Notes under the pieces: generated by a model | The model's input: the letters and a program-made list of their open reading frames with translations, nothing else | Told to the model about the DNA's origin: nothing | The model's database searches: none | Translations under genes and position numbers: made by a program | Part shown: one piece after another, positions 42,435 to 51,427 of the stretch | Numbering within the stretch: position 1 is the first letter of the stretch | Layout: each line of letters opens with the position of its first letter | From: Isosphaera sp. | GTDB lineage: Bacteria; Planctomycetota; Planctomycetia; Gemmatales; Gemmataceae | Length of the DNA stretch: 64,000 bases | NCBI GenBank assembly: GCA_013822345.1 | Contig: PNKH01000012.1 | Coordinates: 1-64,000 of the forward strand | Direction: 5' to 3'

Positions 42435-42604
42435 ACGCCCGCCAGGGGTTCCGCCCCCGCCCGGGGCGGGCGTGGCCTCCACCCCTGGCTACACTCGGCC
42501 GCCCCTACCGGGGCTCAAACCCTGTAGCCGCGGAGCGGCGGGCGAGTGTAGCCGGGGGTGGAGCGACGGGCCGCCAGGCCCAGAGCGCAACCCCTGGCGG
42601 GCGT
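42435..42604. repeat. Composite intergenic inverted repeat, type H
   Basis: ACGCCCGCCAGGGGTT (42435-42450) pairs exactly with 42589-42604. Inside, CTCCACCCCTGGCTACACTCG (about 42,477) pairs with CGAGTGTAGCCGGGGGTGGAG (about 42,543-42,563) with one mismatch. The motif is shared with 1,486-1,574. It separates the adaptor and pump genes. Confidence 0.88.
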
Positions 42605-42678
42605 CGCCGAGGGCCGGGGCGCAACCCCCGGCGGCGTACCGAGACGGGCGGAGCGCAAGGCGAGCGAGGTGACCGGTT

Positions 42679-45600
42679 ATGGCCATTTGGGACATCTGCA
42701 TCCGCCGCCCGGTGTTCACCACCATGCTCGTCCTCGGGCCGGTGGTGCTCGGGCTCGCGTCGTACGGCCGGCTCGGGGTCGAGCTGTTCCCGAACGTCGA
42801 CGTGCCGGTGGTCGTCGTCACCACCACCCTGCGCGGGGCGAGCGTCGAGGAGATGGAGTCGGCGGTCACCAGGCCGGTCGAGGAGGCGGTCAACACGGTC
42901 AGTGGGATCGACGAGCTGCGGAGCACTACCCGGGAAGGCATCTCGACGGTCGTCATCGGTTTCGTGCTGGAGAAGAACGGCGACGTCGCCGCCCAGGACG
43001 TCCGCGACAAGGTCTCCACCCTGCTCCCGCGGCTCCCGGTCGGGACCGACCCGCCGGTGGTCGAGAAGTTCAACCTGGACGCCGCCCCGGTCGTCACCGT
43101 CGCCGTCTCCGGCGGCCCCGGGCGGAAGCTCAAAGAAGTCACCGAGATCGCCCGGAAGCTGATCAAGGAGGACCTGGAGGGGGTGAACGGGGTCGGGGCG
43201 GTGGTGCTGGTCGGGGGCGAGACGCGGGCGGTGAACGTCACCCTCGACCCGACCGCCCTGCGGGCCCGCAACCTGACCGTCGAGCACGTCCGCCGGGTGC
43301 TCGTCGACGGCAACCTGGAGCTGCCCGGCGGGAAGGTCGAGGCCGGGGCGACCGAGTTCGGGCTGCGGGTCGTCGGCCGGGTCCGCCGGCCGAAGGACTT
43401 CGAGGAGATCGTCATCACCCGGACCGCCGACGACGGGTCGAAGCACACGTTCCGGCTGAAGGAGGTGGCGACGGTCACCGACGGGGTGGAGGAGCCGCGC
43501 GGGAAGTCCCGGCTGGACGGGAACGTGGCGGTCAGCCTGGTCATCCAGAAGAAGAGCGGCGGGAACACGGTGGCGGTCGCCGACGCGGTCAAGGCCCGGC
43601 TCGCGAAGATCGCCCCGACGCTGCCGGCCGACATCCGCCTGGAGGTGATCCGGGACCAGTCGAAGTTCATCAAGGGGTCGATCGAGGAGGTGAAGCTGCA
43701 CCTGCTGCTGGCGGCGGTGCTGGTGGCCGGGACGATCTTCCTGTTCATCCGCGACTGGCGGACCACGCTGATCGCGGCGACCGCGGTGCCGACGAGCATC
43801 ATCGGGACGTTCGCGTTCATGGACCTGATGGGGTTCAGCCTGAACAACATGACGCTGCTCGGGCTGGTGCTGGCGGTCGGGATCGTGATCGACGACGCGG
43901 TGGTGGTGCTGGAGAACGTGTTCCGGCACATGGAGGAGTACGGCAAGACCGGGTGGGAGGCGGCCAGCTCCGCCACCCAGGAGATCGCCCTGGCGGTGCT
44001 GGCGACGACGCTGTCGCTGGCGGTGATCTTCGCCCCGATCGCGTTCATGAGCGGCCAGGTCGGGCGGTTCTTCAACAGCTTCGGGTTCGTCGTCGGGTTC
44101 TCGGTCCTGCTCAGCATGGTGGTGAGCTTCACCCTGACCCCGATGCTGTGCGCCCGGTTCCTCAAACCGATCCACCCGGCGAGCGGGGGGCGTGAGCCCC
44201 CTGATGCGCCGAACCATCAGGGGGCTCACGCCCCCCGCTCGCCGGGTATCCTGACCCGCGCCTACGTCGCGGTGCTCGGGTGGTCGCTCCGGCACCGGTG
44301 GGTGATCGTCGTCGCCACCGTCCTCACCTTCCTCAGCACCCCGGTCCTGTTCGGCCTGGTCGGCAGCGACTTCGTCCCGAAGGACGACCAGAGCGAGTTC
44401 GAGTGCGCCCTGATCCTCCGCGAAGGCGCGACCCTCGCCGACGCCGAGAAGACCGTCGCCGAGCTGGAGGGCCGGCTGAAGGAGGTCCGCGGGGTGACGA
44501 ACGTGTTCAGCACGATCGGCCCGACCGACGGGCGGGCCCCGAAGGGGCAGGGCGACGTCACCCTGGTGAACATCTACTGCCGGATGGTCGACCTGAAGGC
44601 CCGCGACTTCTCGCAGCGGGACGCGATGGCCGACGCCCGGGTGGTGCTCGACGACTACCGCGACATCCGGGCCGCGGTGCAGGAGGTGAACCTGTTCAGC
44701 TCCAGCGCGTTCAAGCAGGCCCAGCTCGACCTGAGCGTCCGCGGCCCGGACCCGGACCGGCTCGACGAGTACGCGGCCAAGGTGGTGGCCCGGATGAAGG
44801 CCCGGCCGGACCTGTTCACCGACGTGGACACGAGCGCGGCGAGCCGCAGCCCGGAGCTGCAGGTGGTGGTGAACCGGGACCTGGCGGCCGACCAGGGGGT
44901 CGACCTGCGCGGGCTGGCGACCGCCCTGGCGGTGCTCGTCGGCGGGGACCCGGTGACCCGGTACAAGGAGGGGAGCGAGCAGTACGACGTGTGGCTCCGG
45001 GCGGACCTGTCGGCCCGCAGCCGGCCGGGGGCGGTCGACGCCCTGACGGTGCCGAACGCGGCCGGCAAGCCGGTCGAGCTGCGGACGTTCGCCGCGGTGT
45101 CGGCGGAGCGCGGCCCGGCGACGGTGGAGCGGCACAACCGGCAGCGGCAGGTCGGGATCGCGTGCAACTTCGTCCCGGGGGTGGCGCTCGGGGACGCCCT
45201 GCCGGTGGTCGACGGGTACGTCAAGGAGTTGGACCTGCCGCCGGAGTACCGGTACGAGTTCCTCGGCGAGGCGAAGCTGCTGGCGGATTCGAACTCGAAC
45301 TTCGCGGTCGCGTTCCTCCTGGCGTTCGTGTTCATGTACATGATTCTGGCGGCCCAGTTCGAGAGCCTGGTCCACCCGGTGACGATCCTGCTGGCGGTCC
45401 CGCTGACGCTGCCGTTCGCGCTGATCTCGCTCTTGATCCTGCGGACCCCGCTGGACGTGTACGCGATGATCGGGCTGTTCATGCTGTTCGGGATCGTGAA
45501 GAAGAACGGCATCCTGCAGGTGGACTACACGAACGTGCTGCGGGCGAAGGGGCTGCCGCGGGACGAGGCGATCCTGCGGGCGAACGCGGCGCGGTTCCGG

Positions 45601-45918
45601 CCGATCCTGATGACGACGGTGATGCTGGTGGCGGCGATGGTGCCGATCGCGACCGGCCAGGGGCCGGGGGCGGCGGCCCGGGCGAGCATGGCGAAGGTGA
45701 TCCTCGGCGGGCAGCTCTTGAGCCTGCTGCTGTCGCTGCTGGTGACCCCGGTCGCGTACTCGCTGTGGGACGACTTCTCGCGGCGCGTGCGGGGGTTGGC
45801 GGGGTGGGTCCGGCGGCGGGCCGGGGGCGACCGGAGTCCGCGGCCGGCGGACCACGGGTCGGTGGAGACGGTGCCGGACCGGCCGGCGGCGGTCGCGGCC
45901 ACGAAGCCGGCGGCCTGA
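42679..45918 (+). CDS. RND-family multidrug/metal efflux permease (AcrB/MdtB-like)
   Basis: This 1079-residue inner-membrane pump is of the HAE1-type RND family. The first helix (about 13-31) is followed by the porter domain, then helices 2-6 with the proton-relay acidic pair in LAVGIVIDDAVVVLENV (TM4). The second half repeats the layout and ends with a long helix bundle and the tail. It exports drugs or small organics with the adaptor upstream. A 72-base inverted repeat (44175-44246) lies in frame in the linker after LTPMLCARFLKP, adding about 24 residues (about 500-523) rich in Gly, Pro and Arg in what should be a cytoplasmic loop. An intrinsic terminator follows at 46,025. Confidence 0.93.
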   Translation: MAIWDICIRRPVFTTMLVLGPVVLGLASYGRLGVELFPNVDVPVVVVTTTLRGASVEEMESAVTRPVEEAVNTVSGIDELRSTTREGISTVVIGFVLEKNGDVAAQDVRDKVSTLLPRLPVGTDPPVVEKFNLDAAPVVTVAVSGGPGRKLKEVTEIARKLIKEDLEGVNGVGAVVLVGGETRAVNVTLDPTALRARNLTVEHVRRVLVDGNLELPGGKVEAGATEFGLRVVGRVRRPKDFEEIVITRTADDGSKHTFRLKEVATVTDGVEEPRGKSRLDGNVAVSLVIQKKSGGNTVAVADAVKARLAKIAPTLPADIRLEVIRDQSKFIKGSIEEVKLHLLLAAVLVAGTIFLFIRDWRTTLIAATAVPTSIIGTFAFMDLMGFSLNNMTLLGLVLAVGIVIDDAVVVLENVFRHMEEYGKTGWEAASSATQEIALAVLATTLSLAVIFAPIAFMSGQVGRFFNSFGFVVGFSVLLSMVVSFTLTPMLCARFLKPIHPASGGREPPDAPNHQGAHAPRSPGILTRAYVAVLGWSLRHRWVIVVATVLTFLSTPVLFGLVGSDFVPKDDQSEFECALILREGATLADAEKTVAELEGRLKEVRGVTNVFSTIGPTDGRAPKGQGDVTLVNIYCRMVDLKARDFSQRDAMADARVVLDDYRDIRAAVQEVNLFSSSAFKQAQLDLSVRGPDPDRLDEYAAKVVARMKARPDLFTDVDTSAASRSPELQVVVNRDLAADQGVDLRGLATALAVLVGGDPVTRYKEGSEQYDVWLRADLSARSRPGAVDALTVPNAAGKPVELRTFAAVSAERGPATVERHNRQRQVGIACNFVPGVALGDALPVVDGYVKELDLPPEYRYEFLGEAKLLADSNSNFAVAFLLAFVFMYMILAAQFESLVHPVTILLAVPLTLPFALISLLILRTPLDVYAMIGLFMLFGIVKKNGILQVDYTNVLRAKGLPRDEAILRANAARFRPILMTTVMLVAAMVPIATGQGPGAAARASMAKVILGGQLLSLLLSLLVTPVAYSLWDDFSRRVRGLAGWVRRRAGGDRSPRPADHGSVETVPDRPAAVAATKPAA
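44175..44246. repeat. Perfect 32-bp inverted repeat inside RND gene, type C family
   Basis: Arms 44175-44206 and 44215-44246 are exact complements (GGCGAGCGGGGGGCGTGAGC core). The intergenic element at 51,337-51,401 has the same 28-base arm core. Its length (72) is a multiple of 3, so the pump's frame is kept. Confidence 0.96.
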
Positions 45919-45938
45919 CCGGCGAGGCTCTGGTGTTT

Positions 45939-46010
45939 CTGTAGCCGGCCTCTGTGAGGCCGGTGCCTTACGGGTGGTGTCGCACCCGGGGTCACAGACC
46001 CCGGCTACAG
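45939..46010. repeat. Imperfect inverted repeat after the RND gene
   Basis: CTGTAGCCGGCCTCTGTGA (45939-45957) pairs with 45992-46010 with two mismatches; a GGGTG/CACCC pair lies within. It directly follows the pump gene. Confidence 0.8.
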
Positions 46011-46024
46011 CCCGACCGGCCGAC

Positions 46025-46049
46025 GCCCGCGCACCCGCGCGGGCTTTTT
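46025..46049 (+). terminator. Intrinsic terminator of the efflux operon
   Basis: GCCCGCGC, loop ACCC, GCGCGGGC, then TTTTT form a perfect 8-bp stem with T tract. It is the clearest factor-independent terminator in the window and ends the TetR-HlyD-RND transcript just before the PadR promoter. Confidence 0.9.
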
Positions 46050-46068
46050 CATCGCCCTGTCCCGGCCA

Positions 46069-46097
46069 TTGACAGCTACCTTGCGTGGCCATATAGT
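46069..46097 (+). promoter_or_regulatory. Promoter of leaderless padR gene
   Basis: TTGACA (46069-46074), exactly 17 bases, TATAGT (46092-46097). The expected start point falls on or next to the A of ATG 46104, so the transcript should be leaderless. Confidence 0.85.
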
Positions 46098-46103
46098 GTG
46101 GGC

Positions 46104-46451
46104 ATGGACGCCGACCTGCTCGGGAACTGGACGACGCAGCTGCGGAAGGGGCTCCTGGAGCTGTGCGTGCTGGCCACCCTGCGGGGCGAGCGGATGTACG
46201 GGTACGACCTGGCCAAGCGGCTGTCCGGGGTGGCCGGGCTGGTGACCGGGGAGGGGACGATCTACCCGATCCTGAGCCGGTTCAAGAAGGACGGGCTGGT
46301 CGAGACGGAGTTGGCCGAGTCGCCGGACGGGCCGGCCCGGAAGTACTACCGGCTCACCCCCCGGGGGCGGGCCCTGCTCGGGAAGATGCTGGCCGCGTGG
46401 GCCGAGGTGCGGGACGGGGTCGACCGGGTCGCCGGGGAGGGTCAGCCATGA
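46104..46451 (+). CDS. PadR-family transcriptional regulator
   Basis: This 115-residue protein has the PadR winged-helix layout: LRKGLLELCVLATLRGERMYGYDLAKRLS (helix 1-2), then GEGTIYPILSRFKKDGLVETEL (recognition helix and wing) and RKYYRLTPRGRALL. The start has the promoter -10 only 6 bases upstream, so translation must begin on the leaderless end. Its stop overlaps the ATG of the next gene by 4 bases (ATGA). PadR plus such a membrane partner is a common pair (PadR-HAAS), so it probably represses its own operon. Confidence 0.93.
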   Translation: MDADLLGNWTTQLRKGLLELCVLATLRGERMYGYDLAKRLSGVAGLVTGEGTIYPILSRFKKDGLVETELAESPDGPARKYYRLTPRGRALLGKMLAAWAEVRDGVDRVAGEGQP

Positions 46452-47470
46452 CCGACGTGCGGGGCGGGGTCGAGCTGGGGCCGGACGCCGAGGCCCGGCT
46501 CGGGGGGTACCTGGCGGACGTCCGGGCGGCGGTCGCCGGGCTGCCGGGCGTGAGCCCGGACGAGATCGAGGCGGACGTCCGGGAGCACGTCGGGCACGAG
46601 CTGCGGGACGCCCCGCGGCCGGTCCCGGCGGCGGCCCTGGAGGCGGTGCTGGCCCGGCTCGGGCCGCCGGCCGGGTGGGCGGCCGGGGAGCGGCCGGACC
46701 GGCTGCGGCGGGTCGGGCTGGCGGTGCAGCAGTGGGCGCGGGGGGCCCGGGCGTCGGTCGGGGCCCGGCTCCGGGCGGCCCGGGAGGCGGTGTGGAACGG
46801 GCCGGACGACTGGCGGCTGGCGTACCTGACGTTCGGGGTGTTCGCGGTCGGGGTGCTGACGGTGATCGCGTTCCCGGTCTGCCTGGTGGTGAGCTACCTG
46901 CTCGGCCGGGCCGGGGCGGCGGCCGCCCGGGAGAAGGGGGTCGAGCTGGGGGCGGCGCGGAAGTGGCTGCTGTACCCGCCGGCGGTGGTCGTGAGCGGGG
47001 TGCTGCTGGTCGCGGTCGTCGGGCTGCCGCTCGCGGCCGGGGGGTGGGCGTGGGACCGGGTGGATACGGCCGTCCACCGGGTCGCGCTGTTCGACGGGCC
47101 GGACCCGCCGCCGGCCGACCCGCGGGACCGGCAGGCGGTGCGGGAGTGGCAGGAGCGGCAGGCGTCGAGGCAGGCGCTGAGGCAGCGGAAGGCGCCGCAG
47201 TTGGAGGACGACCGGCGGCTGCTGGCGGTGGTGCCGGTCGACCCGCGGTGGGCGCCGGCCGCGGCCGGGGCGTTCGTCGGGGTGGGGGCGGGGGCGCTGT
47301 GGTGGGGGTTGTTCGGGGTGGCCGGGGGGTTGTTCCCCGGGGCGGTGCGGGGCGTGTTCTTCCCGCTCGCCGGGCGGTTCCGGGCCAGGTACGGGTGGGT
47401 GCTGGCGGTGCTGTGCGCCGGGGCCCTGGCGGCGTGGGGGGCGGCCGCGTACGAGCTGGCCGGCCGGTGA
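46448..47470 (+). CDS. Membrane protein coupled to PadR (HAAS/DUF1700-like N-terminus)
   Basis: This 340-residue protein starts with a short helical HAAS-like region (about 20-75; LAGLPGVSPDEIEADVREHVGHEL) followed by four hydrophobic segments (about 125-150, 175-205, 265-295, 315-335) and a charged, Gln/Arg-rich stretch (about 215-260) between them. The start overlaps PadR. It probably sits in the inner membrane and senses or transmits envelope state with PadR; this is inference from the known pairing. Confidence 0.8.
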   Translation: MTDVRGGVELGPDAEARLGGYLADVRAAVAGLPGVSPDEIEADVREHVGHELRDAPRPVPAAALEAVLARLGPPAGWAAGERPDRLRRVGLAVQQWARGARASVGARLRAAREAVWNGPDDWRLAYLTFGVFAVGVLTVIAFPVCLVVSYLLGRAGAAAAREKGVELGAARKWLLYPPAVVVSGVLLVAVVGLPLAAGGWAWDRVDTAVHRVALFDGPDPPPADPRDRQAVREWQERQASRQALRQRKAPQLEDDRRLLAVVPVDPRWAPAAAGAFVGVGAGALWWGLFGVAGGLFPGAVRGVFFPLAGRFRARYGWVLAVLCAGALAAWGAAAYELAGR

Positions 47471-47495
47471 CGCGGCGCGGCTCGAAGCCCCCGCG

Positions 47496-50054
47496 TCACC
47501 GGTCCCCGGGGTACGGCTTGTCGCCCATCTGGGCGAACCACAGGATCCGGTTGAACGTCTCCTCGTCCGCCCGGTCCTCCTTCTCGAAGTCCAGTTCCAG
47601 CGACTTCTTCGCCCACACCAGCGCCGCCCCCTTCAGCTTCGCCAGCGGCGGGTTCATCTCGTCCAGCGGGATCTTGTTCTTCGCGGCGACGTACGGGGTG
47701 AGGTCCGGCTTGTCGGTGAAGCAGCCGCGGAGCGGGGTCGCCGTCAGGTCGAGCTGGTTCATCGGCGGCAGCCCGAGCATCAGCTCGATCGTCTTCACCA
47801 GGCCGGTCTGGTTGTAGCACGTCGAGTCGACCGCCTTCCGCCGGGTGTACGGGCTGACGCACAGCCCCACCGTCCGGTGCCCGTCGACGTGGTCGAACCC
47901 GTTCTGCGGGTCGTCCTCCGTCGCCAGCACGCACGCCTTCGGCCAGAACTTGCTCTTGCTCAGCGCCTCCACCACCCGCCCGAGCGCGAGGTCGTTGTCG
48001 GCGACCATCGCCCGCGGCGTCGGCGAGTCCGGGCGCGTCCCGTTGGTGTGGTCGCACGGCAGGAACACGTACACCAGGTTCGGCATCGCCCCGGCCTTCT
48101 CCCACTTCGCCAGCTGCTCGACGAACAGGTCCGCCCGGTACACGTCGGGGGTCGTCAGCGGGAAGCCGGGGAAGCCGGGGTGCGTGTGCGGCTCCAGGCT
48201 CTTCACCGTCGGCTTCACGCTGATCTTCACCTTCCGCGTGCCGTTGACGTGGTCGGCGTACACGTCCTTCCAGGTCGTCTTCGGCTCGTACGTCGTGGTG
48301 CAGAACTCGCCGAAGTTGAAGATCGTCCGCTTGTGGGCGAGGGCGTTGTCCCACAGGAACCCGCTCGGGCTGTACGCCAGCGGGTCGCCGCCGAAGTACG
48401 GGTAGCTCCGGGCGAACCCGCCGAACTGCTTCTCCAGGTAGTCGACGACGTAGGCTTCCGTCACCCACTGGTGGCCGTCGGCGCTCAGCACCCCGGAGCA
48501 GTAGAAGTTGTCGAGCAGGACGAACTCGCGGGCCAGCTTGTGGTGGTTCGGCGTCACCTCCTCGCCGAAGAGGCACAGGCCGGGGTCGCCGTTCCCCTCC
48601 TTCACGTCGCCGAACACCTGGTCGTAGGTCCGGTTCTCCTTGATGACGTACACGACGTGCTCGATCAGGCTCGGCTCGCCGTGCCGCTCCGGCACCGGTA
48701 CCGGCTTCGCGTCCGGTCGCGGCTTCTCCAGCCCGGCCAAGGCGTACCCCAGGCGGTTGTTCGCGTTCGCCTTCACGGTGTGAGCCTTCAGGGCGTCGGC
48801 GGCCGGCACGTCGATCAGCGAGACGGTGCCGAGGTGGTCGTGCGAGTTGTGCCCCTTCTGGTCGCGCTTCCGCGGGCTGAGCGCCCCGTGCCCCTTCACG
48901 TTCGCCACGAACAGCCGCTTCCCGTCGGCCGACACCGCCACCGCCCCCGGATACCAGCCGGTCGAGATCAGCCCGGCCACCTTGCTGGGCCGCGGCACGC
49001 CCTCGGTCTGCGGCCCGCCGGACATCGACCCGAGGGCGACCACCGCGACGCAGTTGTTGGTGCCGTTGGCCACGTACAGGGTGCCGCCGTCCGGCGAGAC
49101 GGCGACCGCGTTCGCCCCGCTCCCGAACGGCAGCTTCGCCTCCGGCTTCACGTCCACCGTCTCGACCACCGCGTCCGTCTTCGCGTCGATCACGCTGACG
49201 GTGTCGCTGTTCGCGTTGGCGACGTAGACGAACCGGCCGTCAGGCGAAACCGCCATCCCGCTCGGGTGCAGGCCGACGCGGACCGTCTTCGTCTGCTTCC
49301 ACGCCCCGCCGGCCTTCTCGACGACGGAAACCGTGCCGGAGTTGGCGACGGTCGTCTTCGGGTCGACGGCGACCGGGGTGCCGGACGTGGTGAAGTCGGA
49401 CCCCTTCGGGTGGTCGCCGCCCCAGTTCGAGACGTACACCTTGTCGCCGACGACGAGCGGCCGGTACGGGGCGACGCCGACCGCGACCGCCGCCTCGACC
49501 TTCCCCGTGGCCGGGTCGAGCAACTGCACCTCGTTGCCGCGCGACGAGCAGACCCACAGCTTGCCGTCGGCGGTCGCGGCCAGGCCGGTCGGGTACGGCA
49601 CCCCGGTGACGTTCTTCGGGCCCTGCACCGTGAACCCGTCGCCGTCCCACGCGAACGATCCGTCGGCCCGCTTCTTCGCGACCCGCACGCCGTTGGCGGT
49701 GTCGGTGGCGAAGACGCGGTCCCCGACCGCCACCAGCCCGACGGCGCTGAACCCGCCGGCCCGGCCCTTCACCGCCCCGAGCGCGAGCGTCTGCGCCACC
49801 TTCCCGGTCGCCGGGTCGAGGAACACGAGGTCGCGCAGGTTCTTGGCGACGAGCGTCTTCCCGCCGTCGATCAGCAGCAGGTCGACCGGCCGGCCGGGGA
49901 ACGTCGCCTGGGTGCCGGCGGGGGTGAGGACCTGGTTGGTCGGGACGACGACCGAGCCGTCCGGCTGGGGGCCGACCTTGAGCCGGTCGCGGTCGTCGGC
50001 GGGGGCGGCCGACGCGGCGGCGAGGAGCAGCGGCAGCGCGAGGAGGCGGGACAT
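47496..50054 (-). CDS. YncE-like beta-propeller fused to phosphoesterase
   Basis: This 852-residue exported protein (signal peptide about 1-19, ending SAAPA) has an N-terminal YVTN/YncE-type propeller (about 40-420; SPDGRFVYVANANSDTVSVIDAKTD). A phosphoesterase domain (about 460-840) begins with IEHVVYVIKENRTYDQVFGD, the start motif of the PF04185 (phospholipase C/acid phosphatase-like) family. It continues with GHQWVTEAYVVDY and CDHTNGTRPDSPTPRAMVADND, the latter carrying conserved metal-binding Asp/His. This fusion is common in planctomycetes. The substrate is unknown. It is convergent with the PadR partner gene. Confidence 0.9.
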   Translation of the reverse strand: MSRLLALPLLLAAASAAPADDRDRLKVGPQPDGSVVVPTNQVLTPAGTQATFPGRPVDLLLIDGGKTLVAKNLRDLVFLDPATGKVAQTLALGAVKGRAGGFSAVGLVAVGDRVFATDTANGVRVAKKRADGSFAWDGDGFTVQGPKNVTGVPYPTGLAATADGKLWVCSSRGNEVQLLDPATGKVEAAVAVGVAPYRPLVVGDKVYVSNWGGDHPKGSDFTTSGTPVAVDPKTTVANSGTVSVVEKAGGAWKQTKTVRVGLHPSGMAVSPDGRFVYVANANSDTVSVIDAKTDAVVETVDVKPEAKLPFGSGANAVAVSPDGGTLYVANGTNNCVAVVALGSMSGGPQTEGVPRPSKVAGLISTGWYPGAVAVSADGKRLFVANVKGHGALSPRKRDQKGHNSHDHLGTVSLIDVPAADALKAHTVKANANNRLGYALAGLEKPRPDAKPVPVPERHGEPSLIEHVVYVIKENRTYDQVFGDVKEGNGDPGLCLFGEEVTPNHHKLAREFVLLDNFYCSGVLSADGHQWVTEAYVVDYLEKQFGGFARSYPYFGGDPLAYSPSGFLWDNALAHKRTIFNFGEFCTTTYEPKTTWKDVYADHVNGTRKVKISVKPTVKSLEPHTHPGFPGFPLTTPDVYRADLFVEQLAKWEKAGAMPNLVYVFLPCDHTNGTRPDSPTPRAMVADNDLALGRVVEALSKSKFWPKACVLATEDDPQNGFDHVDGHRTVGLCVSPYTRRKAVDSTCYNQTGLVKTIELMLGLPPMNQLDLTATPLRGCFTDKPDLTPYVAAKNKIPLDEMNPPLAKLKGAALVWAKKSLELDFEKEDRADEETFNRILWFAQMGDKPYPGDR

Positions 50055-50169
50055 GGCAGCGTCCGGTGCGGGTGGGGAGACCCACGGACGGTACGCCGGC
50101 CGGCCGCGGCGGTCAAGGAGTCGGCTGTCGATTCGCCGTTACAAACCCCGGCGCCGGCGGCTGGTGTCT

Positions 50170-50228
50170 CGGTGGGGCAGGCATTCCTGCCTGCCGCGCC
50201 TGGGCAGGCAGGAATGCCTGCCCCACCG
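50170..50228. repeat. Perfect 26-bp inverted repeat, type D family
   Basis: Arms 50170-50195 and 50203-50228 are exact complements (GGTGGGGCAGGCATTCCTGC) with a 7-base loop. A near copy (three mismatches in its stem) lies at 53,252-53,304. It lies in the divergent gap between the phosphoesterase and ABC genes. Confidence 0.95.
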
Positions 50229-50255
50229 CCCCGGGCGCCCCTGCCGTGGCGCGGC

Positions 50256-50283
50256 TTGTCGGCCCTTGCCGCCGTCATATCAT
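50256..50283 (+). promoter_or_regulatory. Candidate promoter of the ABC exporter operon
   Basis: TTGTCG (50256-50261), 16 bases, TATCAT (50278-50283), about 40 bases before the ABC ATPase ATG. Confidence 0.5.
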
Positions 50284-50322
50284 CTGCCTGCGTTCCCGGT
50301 CCCGCGGCCCGAGCGACCCGTC

Positions 50323-51327
50323 ATGGCGACGCCCGCGATCGACGTCCAGCACCTGACCAAGAGCTACGGCACCGTCCTGGCGGTGGACGACGTGTCGTTC
50401 CAGGTGAGGCCCGGGGAGCTGGTCGGGTTCCTCGGCCCGAACGGGGCCGGGAAGTCGACCTGCATGCGGGTCCTGACCACCTGGCAGCCGGCGTCCAGCG
50501 GGTACGCCCGGATCGCCGGGTTCGACGTGATGTACCAGTCGATGGAGGTCCGCCGGCGGGTCGGGTACCTGCCGGAGAGCGTCCCGCTGTACCCGGAGAT
50601 GCAGGTCCGCGAGTACCTGTCGTACCGGGCCCGGCTGAAGGGCGTCGACCGGCGCGGGCGGACCGCCCGGATCGACTACTGCCTGGACAAGTGCCGGATC
50701 AAGGGGGTGGAGCGGCGGCTCCTGGGGACCCTGTCGAAGGGGTACCGGCAGCGGGTCGGGCTGGCCGACGCGATGCTCGCCGACCCGCCGATCCTGATCC
50801 TGGACGAGCCGACCAGCGGGCTCGACCCGGTCCAGATCGCCGAGACCCTGAACACCATCAAGGAGCTCGGCGGCGGGCACACCGTGCTCCTCTCGACCCA
50901 CATCCTGTCCGAGGTCGAGAAGGTGTGCGAGCGGGTCATCATCATCAACCGCGGGCGGATCAAGTTCGACGACACCATGCGGGCGATCGCCGGGCGGGAG
51001 CCGACCCACGTCGTCGAGGTCCGCGGCCCGGCCGACGCCGTCCTGGCCTACCTCCGGGAACAGCCGGAGGTGGCCGCCGTCACCGCCCGCCCGGCCGACG
51101 GCGGGGTGACCGGGTTCGAGGTGAAGACCCGGGACCGGAAGGACCTGCGCGAGGACCTCGCCCGCCGCCTCCTCGGGAAGGGGTGGGGCGTCCGCCGGCT
51201 CGACCTGCGGCGGGAGAGCCTGGAAGACCTGTTCTCGGCGGTGGTGCTGCGGGACCTCGCGACCGCCTCCCCGGCCGCGGACGGCCAGGTCGCCCCGCCC
51301 GAACCGACCCCGACCCCGGCGGCGTAG
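50323..51327 (+). CDS. ABC transporter ATPase (GldA-like)
   Basis: This 334-residue ATPase of the CcmA/GldA type has Walker A GPNGAGKST, signature LSKGYRQRVGLADAML (variant of LSGGQ), Walker B ILILDEPTSGLDP and the H-loop LLSTHI. The C-terminal extension (about 225-334) is acidic and ends in a Pro/Ala tail. The next genes encode a GldF-like permease and a GldG-like protein. In bacteroidetes GldAFG are gliding-linked; in planctomycetes the same set occurs without gliding and its cargo is unknown. Confidence 0.92.
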   Translation: MATPAIDVQHLTKSYGTVLAVDDVSFQVRPGELVGFLGPNGAGKSTCMRVLTTWQPASSGYARIAGFDVMYQSMEVRRRVGYLPESVPLYPEMQVREYLSYRARLKGVDRRGRTARIDYCLDKCRIKGVERRLLGTLSKGYRQRVGLADAMLADPPILILDEPTSGLDPVQIAETLNTIKELGGGHTVLLSTHILSEVEKVCERVIIINRGRIKFDDTMRAIAGREPTHVVEVRGPADAVLAYLREQPEVAAVTARPADGGVTGFEVKTRDRKDLREDLARRLLGKGWGVRRLDLRRESLEDLFSAVVLRDLATASPAADGQVAPPEPTPTPAA

Positions 51328-51336
51328 TGGTTTCCG

Positions 51337-51401
51337 GGCGAGCGGGGGGCGTGAGCCCCCTGATCCGACAGAGATCAGGGGGCTCACGCCCCCCGCTCGC
51401 C
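51337..51401. repeat. Perfect 29-bp inverted repeat, type C family
   Basis: Arms 51337-51365 and 51373-51401 are exact complements (GGCGAGCGGGGGGCGTGAGC). The same arm lies within the RND gene at 44,175-44,246. It is 9 bases after the ATPase stop. Confidence 0.95.
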
Positions 51402-51427
51402 GAGGCGCACGCACAGAACCGAACCCC

